A DNA stretch of 64,000 nt from Lysobacter sp. CFH 32150 (GTDB taxonomy: Bacteria; Pseudomonadota; Gammaproteobacteria; Xanthomonadales; Xanthomonadaceae), in contig NZ_JALDWJ010000010.1 in NCBI RefSeq assembly GCF_022758295.1, positions 1 to 64,000 of the forward strand, given 5' to 3'. Positions within the stretch are counted from its first letter, which is position 1; every line of letters begins with the position of its first letter. Positions 17,658 to 28,287 of the stretch are shown one piece after another. A program made the position numbers and the translations under genes. The notes under the pieces are model-generated. The model ran no database searches, was not told the DNA's origin, and was given only the letters and a program-made list of their open reading frames with translations.

Positions 17658-19547
17658 TCAGCCCAATGGCTCGTCGCTGAGATAGGTATAAGCGGCCAGC
17701 CCCGCTTCCAGCGCGGCATTCATGCGTTCCGACTCTTCAGCCGGCAGCTTCGCCGCCGCCACCTTGTCGCGATACGCCGCACGCAAGGCGTCGAGCTTGT
17801 AGCCGACGTAATCGAGCATCACGTCGTTGGTGTCGCCGCGGCGCTGCTGGCTCATCGCATAGCCGTTGCCATCGATATGCACTTCGACCGCATCGGTATC
17901 GCCGAACAGGTTGTGGATATCGCCAAGGATTTCCTGGTACGCCCCAACCAGGAAGAAGCCGAGGCGATACACTTCGCCGTGGTTCAGCGCGTGCAGCGGC
18001 AGCGAACTGTCGAGGCCTTCATTCTCGACGTAAGTGTCGATCTTGCCGTCGGAATCGCAGGTCATGTCGGCGATCACGCCGCGCCGGGTCGGCGCTTCGT
18101 CGAGGCGTTCGATCGGCATGATCGGGAACACCTGGTCGATCGCCCACACGTCCGGCATCGATTCGAACACGCTGAAGTTGACGAAGTACTTGTCGACCAG
18201 GCGTTCGTTCAACTCGTCGAGCAGGTCGCGGTGGCTCTTGTCGCGGCCATCGAGGCGCTCGCGCACCGCGTGGGCGATCGCATAGAACAGGTCGTCGATG
18301 CGCGCGCGATGGGCGAGGTCGATCTGGCCGAGCGCGTACAGCGACAGGCCTTCGCTGTGGTGGTGCTGCGCTTCGTGGAACAGCTCCATTGCCGGCCGCG
18401 CGTCGAGTTCTTCATGGATCTCGCGCAGGTGGCGGATCACCGCCGGCTCGTCGTCGTGCGCGGGCGGCACGCGGCCTTCCGGCGCTTCCTCGACTTCGGA
18501 CACGTTCGCGACGAGCATCGCGTGGTGCGCGGTCATCGCACGCCCGCATTCGGTGACGATGCGCGGCGGGGTCAAACCCTCTTCCTCGCAGGCCTCGGCC
18601 AGCGGCTGCACGATGGTCGACGCATACTGCGCGAGGCCATAGTTGATCGAGCAATAGCTGCGCGAACGCGTGCCTTCGTAATCGATGCCGAGGCCGCCAC
18701 CGACGTCCATGTAGCGCACGTTGGCGCCGAGCTTGGACAGCTCGATGAAGTAACGCGTCGCCTCGCGCATGCCGTTGGCGATGTCGCGCACGTTGGAGAT
18801 CTGCGAACCCATGTGGAAATGCAGCAGGCCGAGACAATCGCTCATGCCGCTGTCGCGCAGCGACTTCCACAGATCCAGCACCTGTCGCGGCGAGAGGCCG
18901 AACTTGGCCTTGTCGCCACCGGAGTTCTGCCATTTGCCGGCGCCAAGCGACGCCAGCCGCATGCGCACGCCCAGACCCGGCTTCACGTCCAGCGCCTTCG
19001 CCTCTTCCATCACCAGCTTCAGCTCGGACGGCTTCTCGACCACGATGTAGGTCTCGAGCCCGAGCTTGCGGCCGATCAGCGCAAGGCGGATGTATTCGCG
19101 GTCCTTGTAACCGTTGCAGACGATCAGCCCACCCGGCCGCGACAGCGCCAGCACCGCCATCAGTTCCGGCTTGCTGCCGGCTTCAAGGCCGAAGCCCTCG
19201 CCCGCGTGCGACGCCAGCGTGCCGGCGACGCCCTGGTGCTGGTTGACCTTGATCGGGTACACCGCGGTGTAGCCGCCCTTGTAATCCCAGTCGGCCTGCG
19301 CCTGCGCGAATGCCGCCTGCAGCTTGCCGAGGCGATCGCCGAGGATGTCCGGGAAGCGCACCAGCAGCGGCAGCTTGGCGCCGTTGGCGCGCGCCGCGTC
19401 GACGACCTCCGGCAACGCGATCGACGGGCCATTCGCGCCTTTCGGCCGCACGGTGACGCGGCCGGCCGCATCGATGTCGAAATAGCCGTCCGCCCAGTGC
19501 GGGATCGAATAGGTCTTGCGGGCGTGGTCGAGCGACCAGGCGGTCAT
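17658..19547 (-). CDS. speA: Biosynthetic arginine decarboxylase
   Basis: PLP enzyme making agmatine from arginine. The 629-residue length is normal for SpeA. The fold type III barrel holds the PLP lysine Lys100 in AVYPIKVNQ, and HFHMGSQI, DVGGGLGIDYEG and TECGRAMTAHH are also seen. It is divergent from speE (spermidine synthase). Together they suggest local polyamine synthesis, although the agmatine-to-putrescine steps are not in the window. Confidence 0.95.
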   Translation of the reverse strand: MTAWSLDHARKTYSIPHWADGYFDIDAAGRVTVRPKGANGPSIALPEVVDAARANGAKLPLLVRFPDILGDRLGKLQAAFAQAQADWDYKGGYTAVYPIKVNQHQGVAGTLASHAGEGFGLEAGSKPELMAVLALSRPGGLIVCNGYKDREYIRLALIGRKLGLETYIVVEKPSELKLVMEEAKALDVKPGLGVRMRLASLGAGKWQNSGGDKAKFGLSPRQVLDLWKSLRDSGMSDCLGLLHFHMGSQISNVRDIANGMREATRYFIELSKLGANVRYMDVGGGLGIDYEGTRSRSYCSINYGLAQYASTIVQPLAEACEEEGLTPPRIVTECGRAMTAHHAMLVANVSEVEEAPEGRVPPAHDDEPAVIRHLREIHEELDARPAMELFHEAQHHHSEGLSLYALGQIDLAHRARIDDLFYAIAHAVRERLDGRDKSHRDLLDELNERLVDKYFVNFSVFESMPDVWAIDQVFPIMPIERLDEAPTRRGVIADMTCDSDGKIDTYVENEGLDSSLPLHALNHGEVYRLGFFLVGAYQEILGDIHNLFGDTDAVEVHIDGNGYAMSQQRRGDTNDVMLDYVGYKLDALRAAYRDKVAAAKLPAEESERMNAALEAGLAAYTYLSDEPLG

Positions 19548-19612
19548 CGGCGTGCATCCTCTGCAGACGTGCTGGTTGACAGCAAGGTGCTGCTTTAAGC
19601 AGCTGGGCGCGC

Positions 19613-19648
19613 ATTCTAACGCCCAGCGTCATGCAGGTTGGCTACAAT
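19613..19648. promoter_or_regulatory. Divergent speA/speE promoter region
   Basis: The 132-base gap between the two starts holds a TAGAAT -10-like element on the minus strand (19618-19613) and TACAAT on the plus strand (19643-19648). They lie back to back. The -35 elements are weak. A shared regulatory region for the polyamine pair is inferred. Confidence 0.4.
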
Positions 19649-19679
19649 TCGCGCCCCCACGCTTGCCCGGAACGCCGCG

Positions 19680-20528
19680 ATGACCGAGACCACCTGGAAA
19701 TACGAGAACTTCGAGCCCGCCGGCTCGGCCATCGGCTATCGCATCACCCGCAAACTCGACGAGGTGCAGTCCGAGTTCCAGAAGATCGAGATCTTCGAGA
19801 CCACCGACTGGGGCAACCTGATGCTGATCGATGGCGCGGTGATGCTGACCACGCGCGACAACTTCCTCTACCACGAGATGATGTCGCACCCGGCGCTGTT
19901 CACTCACGCCGATCCGAAGCGCGTCGTCATCATCGGCGGCGGCGACTGCGGGACACTGCGCGAAGTGCTCAAGCATCCCGACGTCGAGAAAGCCGTGCAG
20001 TGCGACATCGACGAGCAGGTCACGCGCATGTCGGAGAAGTATTTCCCCGAGCTGTGCGATCGCAATGGCGACCCGCGCGCCGAACTGCTGTTCGACGATG
20101 GCATCGCCTACATGGCGAACTGCGAACCCGGCAGCGTCGACATCGTCATCGTCGATTCGACCGACCCGGTCGGCCCGGCCGAAGGCCTGTTCAACAAGGC
20201 GTTCTACGAGTCCTGCTTCCGTGCGCTGAAGGACGACGGCATCCTGGTGCAGCAATCCGAATCGCCGCTGGTGCTGCTTGACCTGATCAAGGAAATGCGC
20301 GGCGAGATGGGCAAAGCCGGTTTCAAGACGTTCAAGACGCTGCCGTTCCCGCAGCCGTGCTATCCGACCGGGTGGTGGAGCTGCACGCTGGCGAAGAAAT
20401 CCGGCGGGTTCGAGTTCCGCGAGGCCGATGCGCGCGCGAAGGCATTCGACACGAAGTATTACCTTGCCGACATCCACCGTGGCGCGCTGGTGGCGCCACC
20501 GTTCGTGGCAGCGGCGTTGGGCGAGTGA
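19680..20528 (+). CDS. speE: Spermidine synthase
   Basis: Transfers aminopropyl from decarboxylated SAM to putrescine. The 282-residue protein starts at ATG 19680 (MTETTWKYENF). It has the SAM-type Rossmann motif IIGGGDCGTLREV, the acidic IVDSTDPVGPA catalytic region, and PCYPTGWWS near the C-terminus. A classic intrinsic terminator follows immediately. Confidence 0.95.
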   Translation: MTETTWKYENFEPAGSAIGYRITRKLDEVQSEFQKIEIFETTDWGNLMLIDGAVMLTTRDNFLYHEMMSHPALFTHADPKRVVIIGGGDCGTLREVLKHPDVEKAVQCDIDEQVTRMSEKYFPELCDRNGDPRAELLFDDGIAYMANCEPGSVDIVIVDSTDPVGPAEGLFNKAFYESCFRALKDDGILVQQSESPLVLLDLIKEMRGEMGKAGFKTFKTLPFPQPCYPTGWWSCTLAKKSGGFEFREADARAKAFDTKYYLADIHRGALVAPPFVAAALGE

Positions 20529-20536
20529 ACCCATAA

Positions 20537-20563
20537 AAAAGCCCCGCCGACGCGGGGCTTTTT
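20537..20563. terminator. Intrinsic terminator after speE (bidirectional)
   Basis: GCCCCGC (20541-20547), loop CGAC, GCGGGGC (20552-20558), then five Ts. On the other strand the A run at 20535-20540 supplies the T tract. It therefore serves both speE and the convergent PII gene. Confidence 0.9.
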
Positions 20564-20586
20564 GTAGCTGCGGTTCACGCACCCGC

Positions 20587-21377
<791 letters not shown>

Positions 21378-21387
21378 GGTCGCCACC

Positions 21388-22902
21388 ATGAACCTGGCAC
21401 TCGTGCACAGCCGTGCACGATCGGGCGTGCGCGCGCCCGCGGTCCGCGTCGAAGTGCATTTGTCCGGTGGACTGCCGCGGATGTCGATCGTCGGGCTACC
21501 CGAAGCCGCGGTGCGCGAAGCGAAGGATCGCGTGCGGGCTGCGATCCACTGCGCGCAGTTCGAATTCCCGGCGCGCGTCATTACGGTGAACCTGGCGCCT
21601 GCCGACTTGCCGAAGGATGGCGGCCGCTTCGACCTGCCGATCGCGCTCGGCATCCTCGCCGCCAGCGGGCAGATCCCGCTCGATGCACTGGGCGACTACG
21701 AGTTCCTAGGCGAACTCGGCCTCACGGGCGAGTTGCGTGCGGTCGACGGCGTGCTGCCGGCGGCACTCGCCGCGGCGCAGGCCGGGCGCAAACTGATCGT
21801 GCCCATCGGCAACGGTGCCGAAGCCGCATTGGCACGCGATGTCGAGGCGACGACCGCACGCACCCTGCTCGAAGTCTGCGGCGCATTGAGTGGCAACAAG
21901 GTGTTGCCGCAAGCCATTGCACCACCATCGCGACGCGAGCGTGGTCCCGATCTCGCCGATGTGCGCGGGCAGGCGCATGCGCGACGCGCGCTCGAAGTCG
22001 CGGCGGCGGGCAATCATCACCTGCTGCTCGTCGGTCCACCCGGCTGTGGCAAGACTTTGCTCGCTTCACGCCTACCCGGCCTGTTGCCGGAGGCGAGCGA
22101 AGCCGAAGCGCTGGAAGCCGCGGCGATCGCATCGGTAAGTGGTCGTGGACTCGATCCCGCGCGCTGGTTGGAACGTCCGTATCGCTCGCCGCATCACACG
22201 GCGAGTGCAGTTGCCCTCGTCGGTGGAGGTGCGGAACCGCGACCCGGTGAAATCTCACTGGCACACCGCGGTGTCTTGTTTTTGGATGAGTTACCGGAAT
22301 GGTCGCGCCAGGCATTGGAAGTGCTGCGCGAGCCACTCGAATCCGGTGTGGTCACCATTTCGCGCGCTGCGCGGCAAAGCGAATTCCCCGCGCGCTTCCA
22401 ATTGGTTGCCGCGATGAATCCTTGCCCTTGCGGCTGGGCTGGCGACGTCTCTGGACGTTGCCGTTGTGGCACCGAAGCGATTCGCCGTTACCGCGCCCGC
22501 ATCTCCGGGCCGTTGCTGGATCGCATCGACCTGCATGTCGATGTGCCGCGTCTGCCGCCATCGGCACTGCGCGAAGATGGACCCCGCAGCGAATCCAGCG
22601 ACGAGGTCCGCGCCCGCGTCGAACAGGCGCGTGCAACCCAACACGATCGCGCCGGAAAGCCGAATGCGCAACTCACGCAAGCGGAAACCGTCGCCGCGTG
22701 CCGGCTCGCCCCACACGACCAGGCGTTGCTTGAACGCGCGATCGACGCGCTGCAACTCTCGGCGCGTTCGCTGCACCGCATCCTCCGTGTCGCCCGCACC
22801 ATCGCCGACCTCGCCGGTAGCCCAGACATCGCCACCGCACACCTGACCGAAGCGATCGGCTACCGACGCCTGGATCGTGGCAACGCCGCACTACCGGCCT
22901 GA
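21388..22902 (+). CDS. comM: YifB/ComM family AAA+ ATPase
   Basis: Hexameric branch-migration helicase needed for integrating DNA in natural transformation. The 504-residue protein has an N-terminal Lon-type S5-like domain (SIVGLPEAAVREAKDRV), Walker A GPPGCGKT at 216-223, a Walker B-like LFLDELPEW, AMNPCPCG with a cysteine cluster, and a C-terminal Mg-chelatase-like helical domain. The ATG at 21388 is 10 bases after ubiK. Confidence 0.93.
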   Translation: MNLALVHSRARSGVRAPAVRVEVHLSGGLPRMSIVGLPEAAVREAKDRVRAAIHCAQFEFPARVITVNLAPADLPKDGGRFDLPIALGILAASGQIPLDALGDYEFLGELGLTGELRAVDGVLPAALAAAQAGRKLIVPIGNGAEAALARDVEATTARTLLEVCGALSGNKVLPQAIAPPSRRERGPDLADVRGQAHARRALEVAAAGNHHLLLVGPPGCGKTLLASRLPGLLPEASEAEALEAAAIASVSGRGLDPARWLERPYRSPHHTASAVALVGGGAEPRPGEISLAHRGVLFLDELPEWSRQALEVLREPLESGVVTISRAARQSEFPARFQLVAAMNPCPCGWAGDVSGRCRCGTEAIRRYRARISGPLLDRIDLHVDVPRLPPSALREDGPRSESSDEVRARVEQARATQHDRAGKPNAQLTQAETVAACRLAPHDQALLERAIDALQLSARSLHRILRVARTIADLAGSPDIATAHLTEAIGYRRLDRGNAALPA

Positions 22903-22969
22903 CGTCTGGCATGGGCCGTTGCCAACGGGGTCCTGCATGATCGAAACACCTTCCACCGGAGCGTGCGCC

Positions 22970-25012
22970 ATGTCGAAGCGAATCCCTGTCTTGTTCACAG
23001 CGCTGTCATTGGCCGTCGGCGCGATGCTTTCCGCCCACGCGGCAGAAGTCGAACTGATTCCACGCGAGGCCTTGTTCGGCAACCCCGAGCGCGCCAACGT
23101 GCAGATCAGCCCCGACGGCAAGTATCTGAGCTGGACGGCACCGGTGAACGGCGTGATGAATGTCTGGGTCGCCCCAGCCGATGACCTGTCGAAAGCACGT
23201 GCGGTCACCGACGATGCGGCCCGCGGCATCCGCCAGTATTTCTGGAGCTATCGCCCGGATACGCTGCTGTACCTGCGCGACTCCGGCGGCGACGAGAATT
23301 TCCATCTGTATGCGCTGGACTTGAAATCGGACAGCAAGCGCGACCTGACTCCATTTCCAAAAACACGCGCCGCGGTCAACGGCGTCAGCCACCTGCATCC
23401 GGACTCGGTGCTGGTCGGCATGAACGATCGCGACGCGAAGTGGCATGACCTCTATCGCGTCGACCTCGCCAGTGGCGCGCGCACGCTGGTGGAGAAGAAC
23501 ACCCAGGACATTGCCGGCTACTTGACCGACGCGGACTATCAGGTGCGGATGGCGCAGAAATCGCGCCCGGATGGCGGCAGTGATCTGCTCAAACCGGATG
23601 GCAAGGGTGGCTGGAGCAAGTTCGACGAGATCCCGTTCGCGGATTCGCTGACCACTTCGCCGGGCGGCTATACCACCGATGGCAAGACGCTCTACTTCAC
23701 CGATTCGCGTGGGCGCGATACCGCAGCCCTGTACGCGATCGACGCTGCCAGCGGCAACAAGCGGCTACTGCTGGAGGACGCGCGTGCGGACGTCGGCGAG
23801 GTGATCGCCGATCCGAAGACCGGCGAAATCGATGCGGTGTCGGTGAACTACCTGCGCGACGAATGGAAGGTGCTGGACCCATCGATCGTGGACGATCTCG
23901 CCAAGCTGAAGGCGATTGGTCCCGGCGATGTGTTCGTCACTGCGCGCACGTTGGACGATCGCACCTGGATCGCCGGCTACGCGGCCGCCGAAAGCCCGGT
24001 GGTGTACTACCACTACGATCGCACCGGCGACGGCAAGCTGACCAAGCTGTTCGCGGCGCGACCTGCGCTGGAGGGCAAGCCGTTGGTGCCGATGTGGCCG
24101 CAGGAAATCAAATCACGCGATGGCCTGACGCTGGTCAGCTACCTCAGCCTGCCGAAATCAGCCGATGTCGACAACGACGGCCGTGCCGACAAACCGGTGC
24201 CGATGGTGCTGCTCGTGCATGGCGGTCCCTGGGGCCGCGACGGCTATGGTTACGGCGGGCTTACGCAATGGCTGGCCAACCGCGGTTACGCGGTGCTGCA
24301 GGTGAATTTCCGCGGCTCCACCGGCTTCGGCAAGGCGTTCACCAACAAGGCCGACCTGGAATGGGCCGGCAAGATGCATGACGACCTGATCGACGCGGTG
24401 AACTGGGCGGTCGAACAGAAAGTCACCACGAAAGATGAAGTCGCGATCATGGGCGGCAGTTACGGCGGTTACGCGACACTGGTGGGCGTGACCTTCACGC
24501 CGGACACCTTCAAATGCGGCGTCGATATCGTCGGTCCATCCAACCTCAACACCTTGCTGAGCACGATCCCGCCGTACTGGGCGAGCTTCTTCGAACAATT
24601 CGCCAGGCGCGTCGGCGATCCGCGCACGCCTGAAGGCAAGCAGCTGCTCGCCGAACGCTCGCCGCTGACGCACGTCGATGCAATCAAGAAGCCGCTGTTG
24701 ATCGCCCAGGGCGCCAATGATCCGCGGGTGAAGCAGGCCGAGGCCGACCAGATCGTCAAAGCGATGCAGGCAAAGAACATTCCGGTCACCTATGTGCTGT
24801 TCCCGGATGAGGGCCATGGGTTCCAGCGCCCGGAAAACAGCAAGGCCTTCAACGCGGTGACCGAAGGTTTCCTTGGCCAGTGCCTGGGCGGGCGGGTGCA
24901 ACCGATCGGCGGCGATTTTGCCGGCTCCAGCATCGGCGTACCGACCGGCGCCGACGGCGTGCCTGGTCTGGCCGAAGCCCTCAAGACGCACAAGGTCGAA
25001 GCGCGGAACTGA
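22970..25012 (+). CDS. Secreted S9 family prolyl oligopeptidase
   Basis: A 680-residue peptidase with a signal peptide (1-23, cut after AHA), a beta-propeller region (about 30-400), and a C-terminal alpha/beta hydrolase domain. The catalytic triad is visible: Ser497 in GGSYGGY, Asp584 in ANDPRV, and His616 in EGHGF. The start at ATG 22970 has a GGAG site, and an upstream in-frame ATG at 22937 would destroy the signal peptide. It is likely periplasmic and degrades peptides. It is of the type annotated as S9 or dipeptidyl aminopeptidase in this family of bacteria. Confidence 0.92.
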   Translation: MSKRIPVLFTALSLAVGAMLSAHAAEVELIPREALFGNPERANVQISPDGKYLSWTAPVNGVMNVWVAPADDLSKARAVTDDAARGIRQYFWSYRPDTLLYLRDSGGDENFHLYALDLKSDSKRDLTPFPKTRAAVNGVSHLHPDSVLVGMNDRDAKWHDLYRVDLASGARTLVEKNTQDIAGYLTDADYQVRMAQKSRPDGGSDLLKPDGKGGWSKFDEIPFADSLTTSPGGYTTDGKTLYFTDSRGRDTAALYAIDAASGNKRLLLEDARADVGEVIADPKTGEIDAVSVNYLRDEWKVLDPSIVDDLAKLKAIGPGDVFVTARTLDDRTWIAGYAAAESPVVYYHYDRTGDGKLTKLFAARPALEGKPLVPMWPQEIKSRDGLTLVSYLSLPKSADVDNDGRADKPVPMVLLVHGGPWGRDGYGYGGLTQWLANRGYAVLQVNFRGSTGFGKAFTNKADLEWAGKMHDDLIDAVNWAVEQKVTTKDEVAIMGGSYGGYATLVGVTFTPDTFKCGVDIVGPSNLNTLLSTIPPYWASFFEQFARRVGDPRTPEGKQLLAERSPLTHVDAIKKPLLIAQGANDPRVKQAEADQIVKAMQAKNIPVTYVLFPDEGHGFQRPENSKAFNAVTEGFLGQCLGGRVQPIGGDFAGSSIGVPTGADGVPGLAEALKTHKVEARN

Positions 25013-25078
25013 GCGTCCGGCTCTGATCGAAAATCGCGGCACGCTACACTGCCTCCGTCGCCATGACGGGGGCAGTGG

Positions 25079-26818
25079 TTGGAACACCTGCACGCCATCG
25101 ACCTGCGCCTGCTCGGCGGCGCACTGCTGATCCTCGCCGGGATCGCGTCTTCGTTGCTGGCGCGGCGGTTCGGTGCGCCCTTGCTGTTGGTGTTCCTGTT
25201 CCTGGGCCTGTTGCTGGGTGAGGACGGACCGGGCGGCATCCAGTATTCCGACACGCGTTTCACCTACATGGTCGGTGCGCTGGCGCTGGCGGTGATCCTG
25301 TTCGACGGCGGCCTGCGCACGCGTGCAGCGCATGTCCGCGGCAGCGTGGTGCCGGCGGTGGTGCTGGCCAGCGTCGGCGTGGTCCTGACCGCGGCGCTGA
25401 CGGCGTTCGCAGCCATGAAGTTGCTCGAACTGCCGCTGCTGGAAGCGCTCCTGCTCGGCACCATCGTCGCTTCGACCGACGCCGCCGCGGTGTTCTTCCT
25501 GTTGCGTGCTGGCGGCTTGCACCTGGAACGCCGCAGCGGCGCAACGCTGGAGATCGAGTCGGGCAGCAACGATCCGGCGGCGGTGTTCCTGGTGATCGCA
25601 TTGACGATGTGGCTTGCCGGCGACAACGACGGCGGCATCGTCCTGCTCGCGGTCAAGCTGGTCTGGGCATTCGGTGCCGGCCTTGCGCTCGGTTATGCCG
25701 GCGGCCGCGTCATCGTCGCCGCACTCAACAAATACACCCTCCCCGCGGGTCTACATCCGTGGCTGGCGCTGGCCGGCGCGGTGGCCTTGTTCGCATTGAC
25801 GAACCTGCTTGGCGGGAGCGGTTATCTCGCGGTGTATCTGGCCGGGATCGTCATCGCCAATCGACCGGTACGGGCGCGTAACGAGGTGCTGTCGGTGCAG
25901 GACGCAGCGACCTGGTTCGCGCAGTTGGTGATGTTCCTGCTGCTCGGCCTGCTGGCGACGCCGCACAAGGTGCTCGACGTGTTGTGGCCAGCGCTGGGCG
26001 TAGCGGCGTTCCTGATGTTCGTGGCACGGCCGGCGGCGGTGCTGGCCTGCCTGTTGCCGTTCGGCTATCGCATGCAGGAGATCGGCTTCATCGCCTGGAC
26101 GGGATTGCGCGGTGCGGTCGGCATCTTCCTCGCATCGATCCCATTGCTGGCGGGATTGCCGAACGCGCAGCTGTATTTCAACGTTGCCTTCGTCGTGGTC
26201 TTCGCATCGCTGGTCGTGCAGGGCTGGACGCTGGCGCGCGCCGCACACGGCTTCGGCGTCGCGGTGCCACGAGCCGATCCCAATACACGACGCATCCAAC
26301 TAGATCTGCCCGGCCAGCTCGAATACGACATGGTCGGTTATCGCATCGCTCCCGGCAGCGCCGCCTTGCGTGGCGTGCCACTGCCCGGTCGTGTGCGCCT
26401 GGCGATGGTGGTGCGCGAAGGCCATGTGCTGCTGCCGGAAGAAGCCGGCGCATTGCAGGCGCAGGACTATGCCTATTTCCTCGCCCCGAGCGGCCAGGCG
26501 CCCCGACTGGATTGGCTGTTTGCCGAAGGCGGCGACGCACGCGTGGCCGAGCAGGAAACCTTCGGCAGCTTCATCCTGCCCGGCGACGTGCCGCTGGGCG
26601 AACTCGCCACGTTCTATGGCCTCAAGTTGCCGCCGCGCTTCGCCGCTTCGACGGCCGCGCATCTGTTCGACGAACGCTTCGACGAGCAGGCGCAGGTCGG
26701 CGACCGCCTCGCGCTCGGCAACGCCGTGCTGGTGGTGCGCAGCCTGAGGGACGATCGCGTCGCGCAGGTGGGATTGAAGTTCGCAGGTGTGGGCGAGCGG
26801 TTGATCGGCGGGCGGTAG
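25079..26818 (+). CDS. cvrA: K+/H+ antiporter, CvrA/NhaP2 type
   Basis: A 579-residue inner-membrane CPA1 exchanger with about 12-13 membrane segments (1-400). Its family-typical pieces are ILFDGGLRT, GTIVASTDAAAVF and ESGSNDP. A cytoplasmic TrkA-C-like regulatory region and a CorC/HlyC-like C-terminal domain follow. The start is TTG at 25079 after a GGGGGC site; no in-frame ATG or GTG is available nearby. It exports K+ (and perhaps Na+) for turgor and pH control. Confidence 0.88.
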   Translation: MEHLHAIDLRLLGGALLILAGIASSLLARRFGAPLLLVFLFLGLLLGEDGPGGIQYSDTRFTYMVGALALAVILFDGGLRTRAAHVRGSVVPAVVLASVGVVLTAALTAFAAMKLLELPLLEALLLGTIVASTDAAAVFFLLRAGGLHLERRSGATLEIESGSNDPAAVFLVIALTMWLAGDNDGGIVLLAVKLVWAFGAGLALGYAGGRVIVAALNKYTLPAGLHPWLALAGAVALFALTNLLGGSGYLAVYLAGIVIANRPVRARNEVLSVQDAATWFAQLVMFLLLGLLATPHKVLDVLWPALGVAAFLMFVARPAAVLACLLPFGYRMQEIGFIAWTGLRGAVGIFLASIPLLAGLPNAQLYFNVAFVVVFASLVVQGWTLARAAHGFGVAVPRADPNTRRIQLDLPGQLEYDMVGYRIAPGSAALRGVPLPGRVRLAMVVREGHVLLPEEAGALQAQDYAYFLAPSGQAPRLDWLFAEGGDARVAEQETFGSFILPGDVPLGELATFYGLKLPPRFAASTAAHLFDERFDEQAQVGDRLALGNAVLVVRSLRDDRVAQVGLKFAGVGERLIGGR

Positions 26819-26827
26819 ATTCCCATT

Positions 26828-26950
26828 GCCTAGCCCGCTTGCGGGGAGAGGGGCAGCTTCGCGCAACGAAGCAGGGTGAGGTGCGTGCCGTGAGAACAGA
26901 AGCGCCCCTCTTCCGCCCTCCAGGCACCTTCTCTCCCGCAAGCGGGAGAA
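26828..26950. repeat. Family-B-like palindromic repeat region between convergent genes
   Basis: The 140-base gap holds paired elements. The left one has CCCGC-TT-GCGGG near 26838 and a GAGAGGGGC motif. The right one is TCTCCCGC-AA-GCGGGAGA at 26932-26949. Together they look like the ends of one dispersed repeat of the CTCTCCCGCAAGCGGGAGAG type found throughout Xanthomonadaceae. The right stem can terminate transcription of either gene. Confidence 0.65.
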
Positions 26951-26958
26951 CGAACATT

Positions 26959-28185
26959 TCATTCCGTTCGATGCGACCACGCCTTGCGGTTCGGATCCAG
27001 CTCGTAGGTCTGCATCGCTTCCGCGCGCATGCCGAAGCCGCAGACCGCGAGCGGGCCATCGACAATGCCGGTCAGGCCGAAGGCGCGTTCGATGTCGAAC
27101 TCGTTGATCGCGGCGGTCACGAAACTGCCCAGCCCCTGCTCGGTCGCGCTCAACAACAGCGTCTGCGACAGGTGGCCGACATCGAGGATGCAGACGCGGT
27201 AAGCCTTGGGATGGTTGCGGTACTTCCAGAAATTGCGCCCGAAGCGCGGCGCCAGCACGCACAGCACCGGCGCATCGGCGAACCACTGCTGGCCGCCGAC
27301 CGCGATCCAGGCCAGGAAATCCAGCGCACCCTTGTCTTGCATCGAGGCATGCCTGCCCGCATCGGCCAGGATTCGCGTCTCGTCCAGCGGCAATGGTTGC
27401 AGCGCATGGTCGCCGGCACGGTAGTGGTACAGGCCTGGTTGCAGTCCTTCGACCTTGCGCACGATCAGGTAACACTCGGTGGGATGCAGCGCGCCGCCGG
27501 ACGGGCTGGTCTTTTTCAACACATCGAAATCGTCGGCGCCACGCACCCGTCCGCGCGCGCCGAACACGCGCTCCAGCACCTGCGCGAACAATGTCAGCGG
27601 TAGTGGCCGCGTGGTATCGAAGTTGCGGCAGGTAGCGCGCGCATCGAGCACGTCGTCGAACGCCGTGCGTCCCGCCCGCGACAGCGCAATGCGCGCTTTC
27701 GCATCGCCGCGTTCGTGCAGCATCGGCGGTGGCGCGCCATAAGCCTCGCGCAGACCCTGCGCAGTACGCATCCCCGCTGCCTCCACCTCGCCAGCGGCAT
27801 CGATGCCATCCCAGCGTGAAGCCGCGTGCCACACCGACGCCAAGCCATGCCAGCGCTGACTGCGGAAGCATTCGTCGGCTTCGCGCTGCGCCGCCCAGGG
27901 CTTGGTACTGCCGACCAGCAGGCCGGCTACAAGCAGACCCCGTACCCGCGCCGCGCCATGGCGTTCGCGCAGTTGCGCTGCGGCAATCCAGTCCAGCGGG
28001 CTCAGTTCGCCGAGCAGGGCGAGGTCATCAGCGTCCACCTCCACTGGCGCAGGCAGCTGCGGAGCATGCGCGAACCACTGCATCCGGCTCACCACACCGG
28101 TGCCGCCGGACAACAGCGCATCAAGTTCGAAGTGCGCCACCTCGCGCGGCTCCAGCCACAGCACCGCGCATCGCCGAACCCGCAT
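26959..28185 (-). CDS. SagB-related peptide-maturation dehydrogenase
   Basis: A 408-residue protein whose C-terminal half (about 175-400) is a nitroreductase-type FMN domain of the SagB/ThcOx kind. The FMN-contacting TCRNFD is at 185-190, SPSGGALHPTECY at 227-239, and DVGHLSQTLLLSATEQGLG near the end. SagB-type enzymes oxidise azolines to azoles in ribosomal peptides. The N-terminal half (1-170) has no recognised fold. It is divergent from the leader-like peptide gene, 102 bases away. From memory it fits the putative peptide maturation dehydrogenase family TIGR04511. Activity is inferred; no YcaO cyclase is in the window. Confidence 0.82.
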   Translation of the reverse strand: MRVRRCAVLWLEPREVAHFELDALLSGGTGVVSRMQWFAHAPQLPAPVEVDADDLALLGELSPLDWIAAAQLRERHGAARVRGLLVAGLLVGSTKPWAAQREADECFRSQRWHGLASVWHAASRWDGIDAAGEVEAAGMRTAQGLREAYGAPPPMLHERGDAKARIALSRAGRTAFDDVLDARATCRNFDTTRPLPLTLFAQVLERVFGARGRVRGADDFDVLKKTSPSGGALHPTECYLIVRKVEGLQPGLYHYRAGDHALQPLPLDETRILADAGRHASMQDKGALDFLAWIAVGGQQWFADAPVLCVLAPRFGRNFWKYRNHPKAYRVCILDVGHLSQTLLLSATEQGLGSFVTAAINEFDIERAFGLTGIVDGPLAVCGFGMRAEAMQTYELDPNRKAWSHRTE

Positions 28186-28220
28186 TGCCTGCCCCTGCTG
28201 ACAAAGCGCGATCTTGGCGC

Positions 28221-28249
28221 TTGCCGAGGCTAGCGGACAAGGGTAGCGT
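28221..28249 (+). promoter_or_regulatory. Candidate promoter of the leader-like peptide gene
   Basis: TTGCCG (28221-28226), a 17-base spacer and TAGCGT (28244-28249) lie in the 102-base gap between the divergent dehydrogenase and peptide genes. The -10 is weak. Nearby AGCGC/GCGCT arms (28205-28221) could form a small operator. Confidence 0.3.
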
Positions 28250-28287
28250 CGCGACTGTTGTGTCCATCAACACAGGGGGAATGCACC

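Noticed and set aside
17877-19598. Long open frame (573 codons) on the plus strand
   Set aside because: It is antisense to speA, which has full family motifs. High GC makes long antisense frames common, and the translation is low-complexity with no motif.
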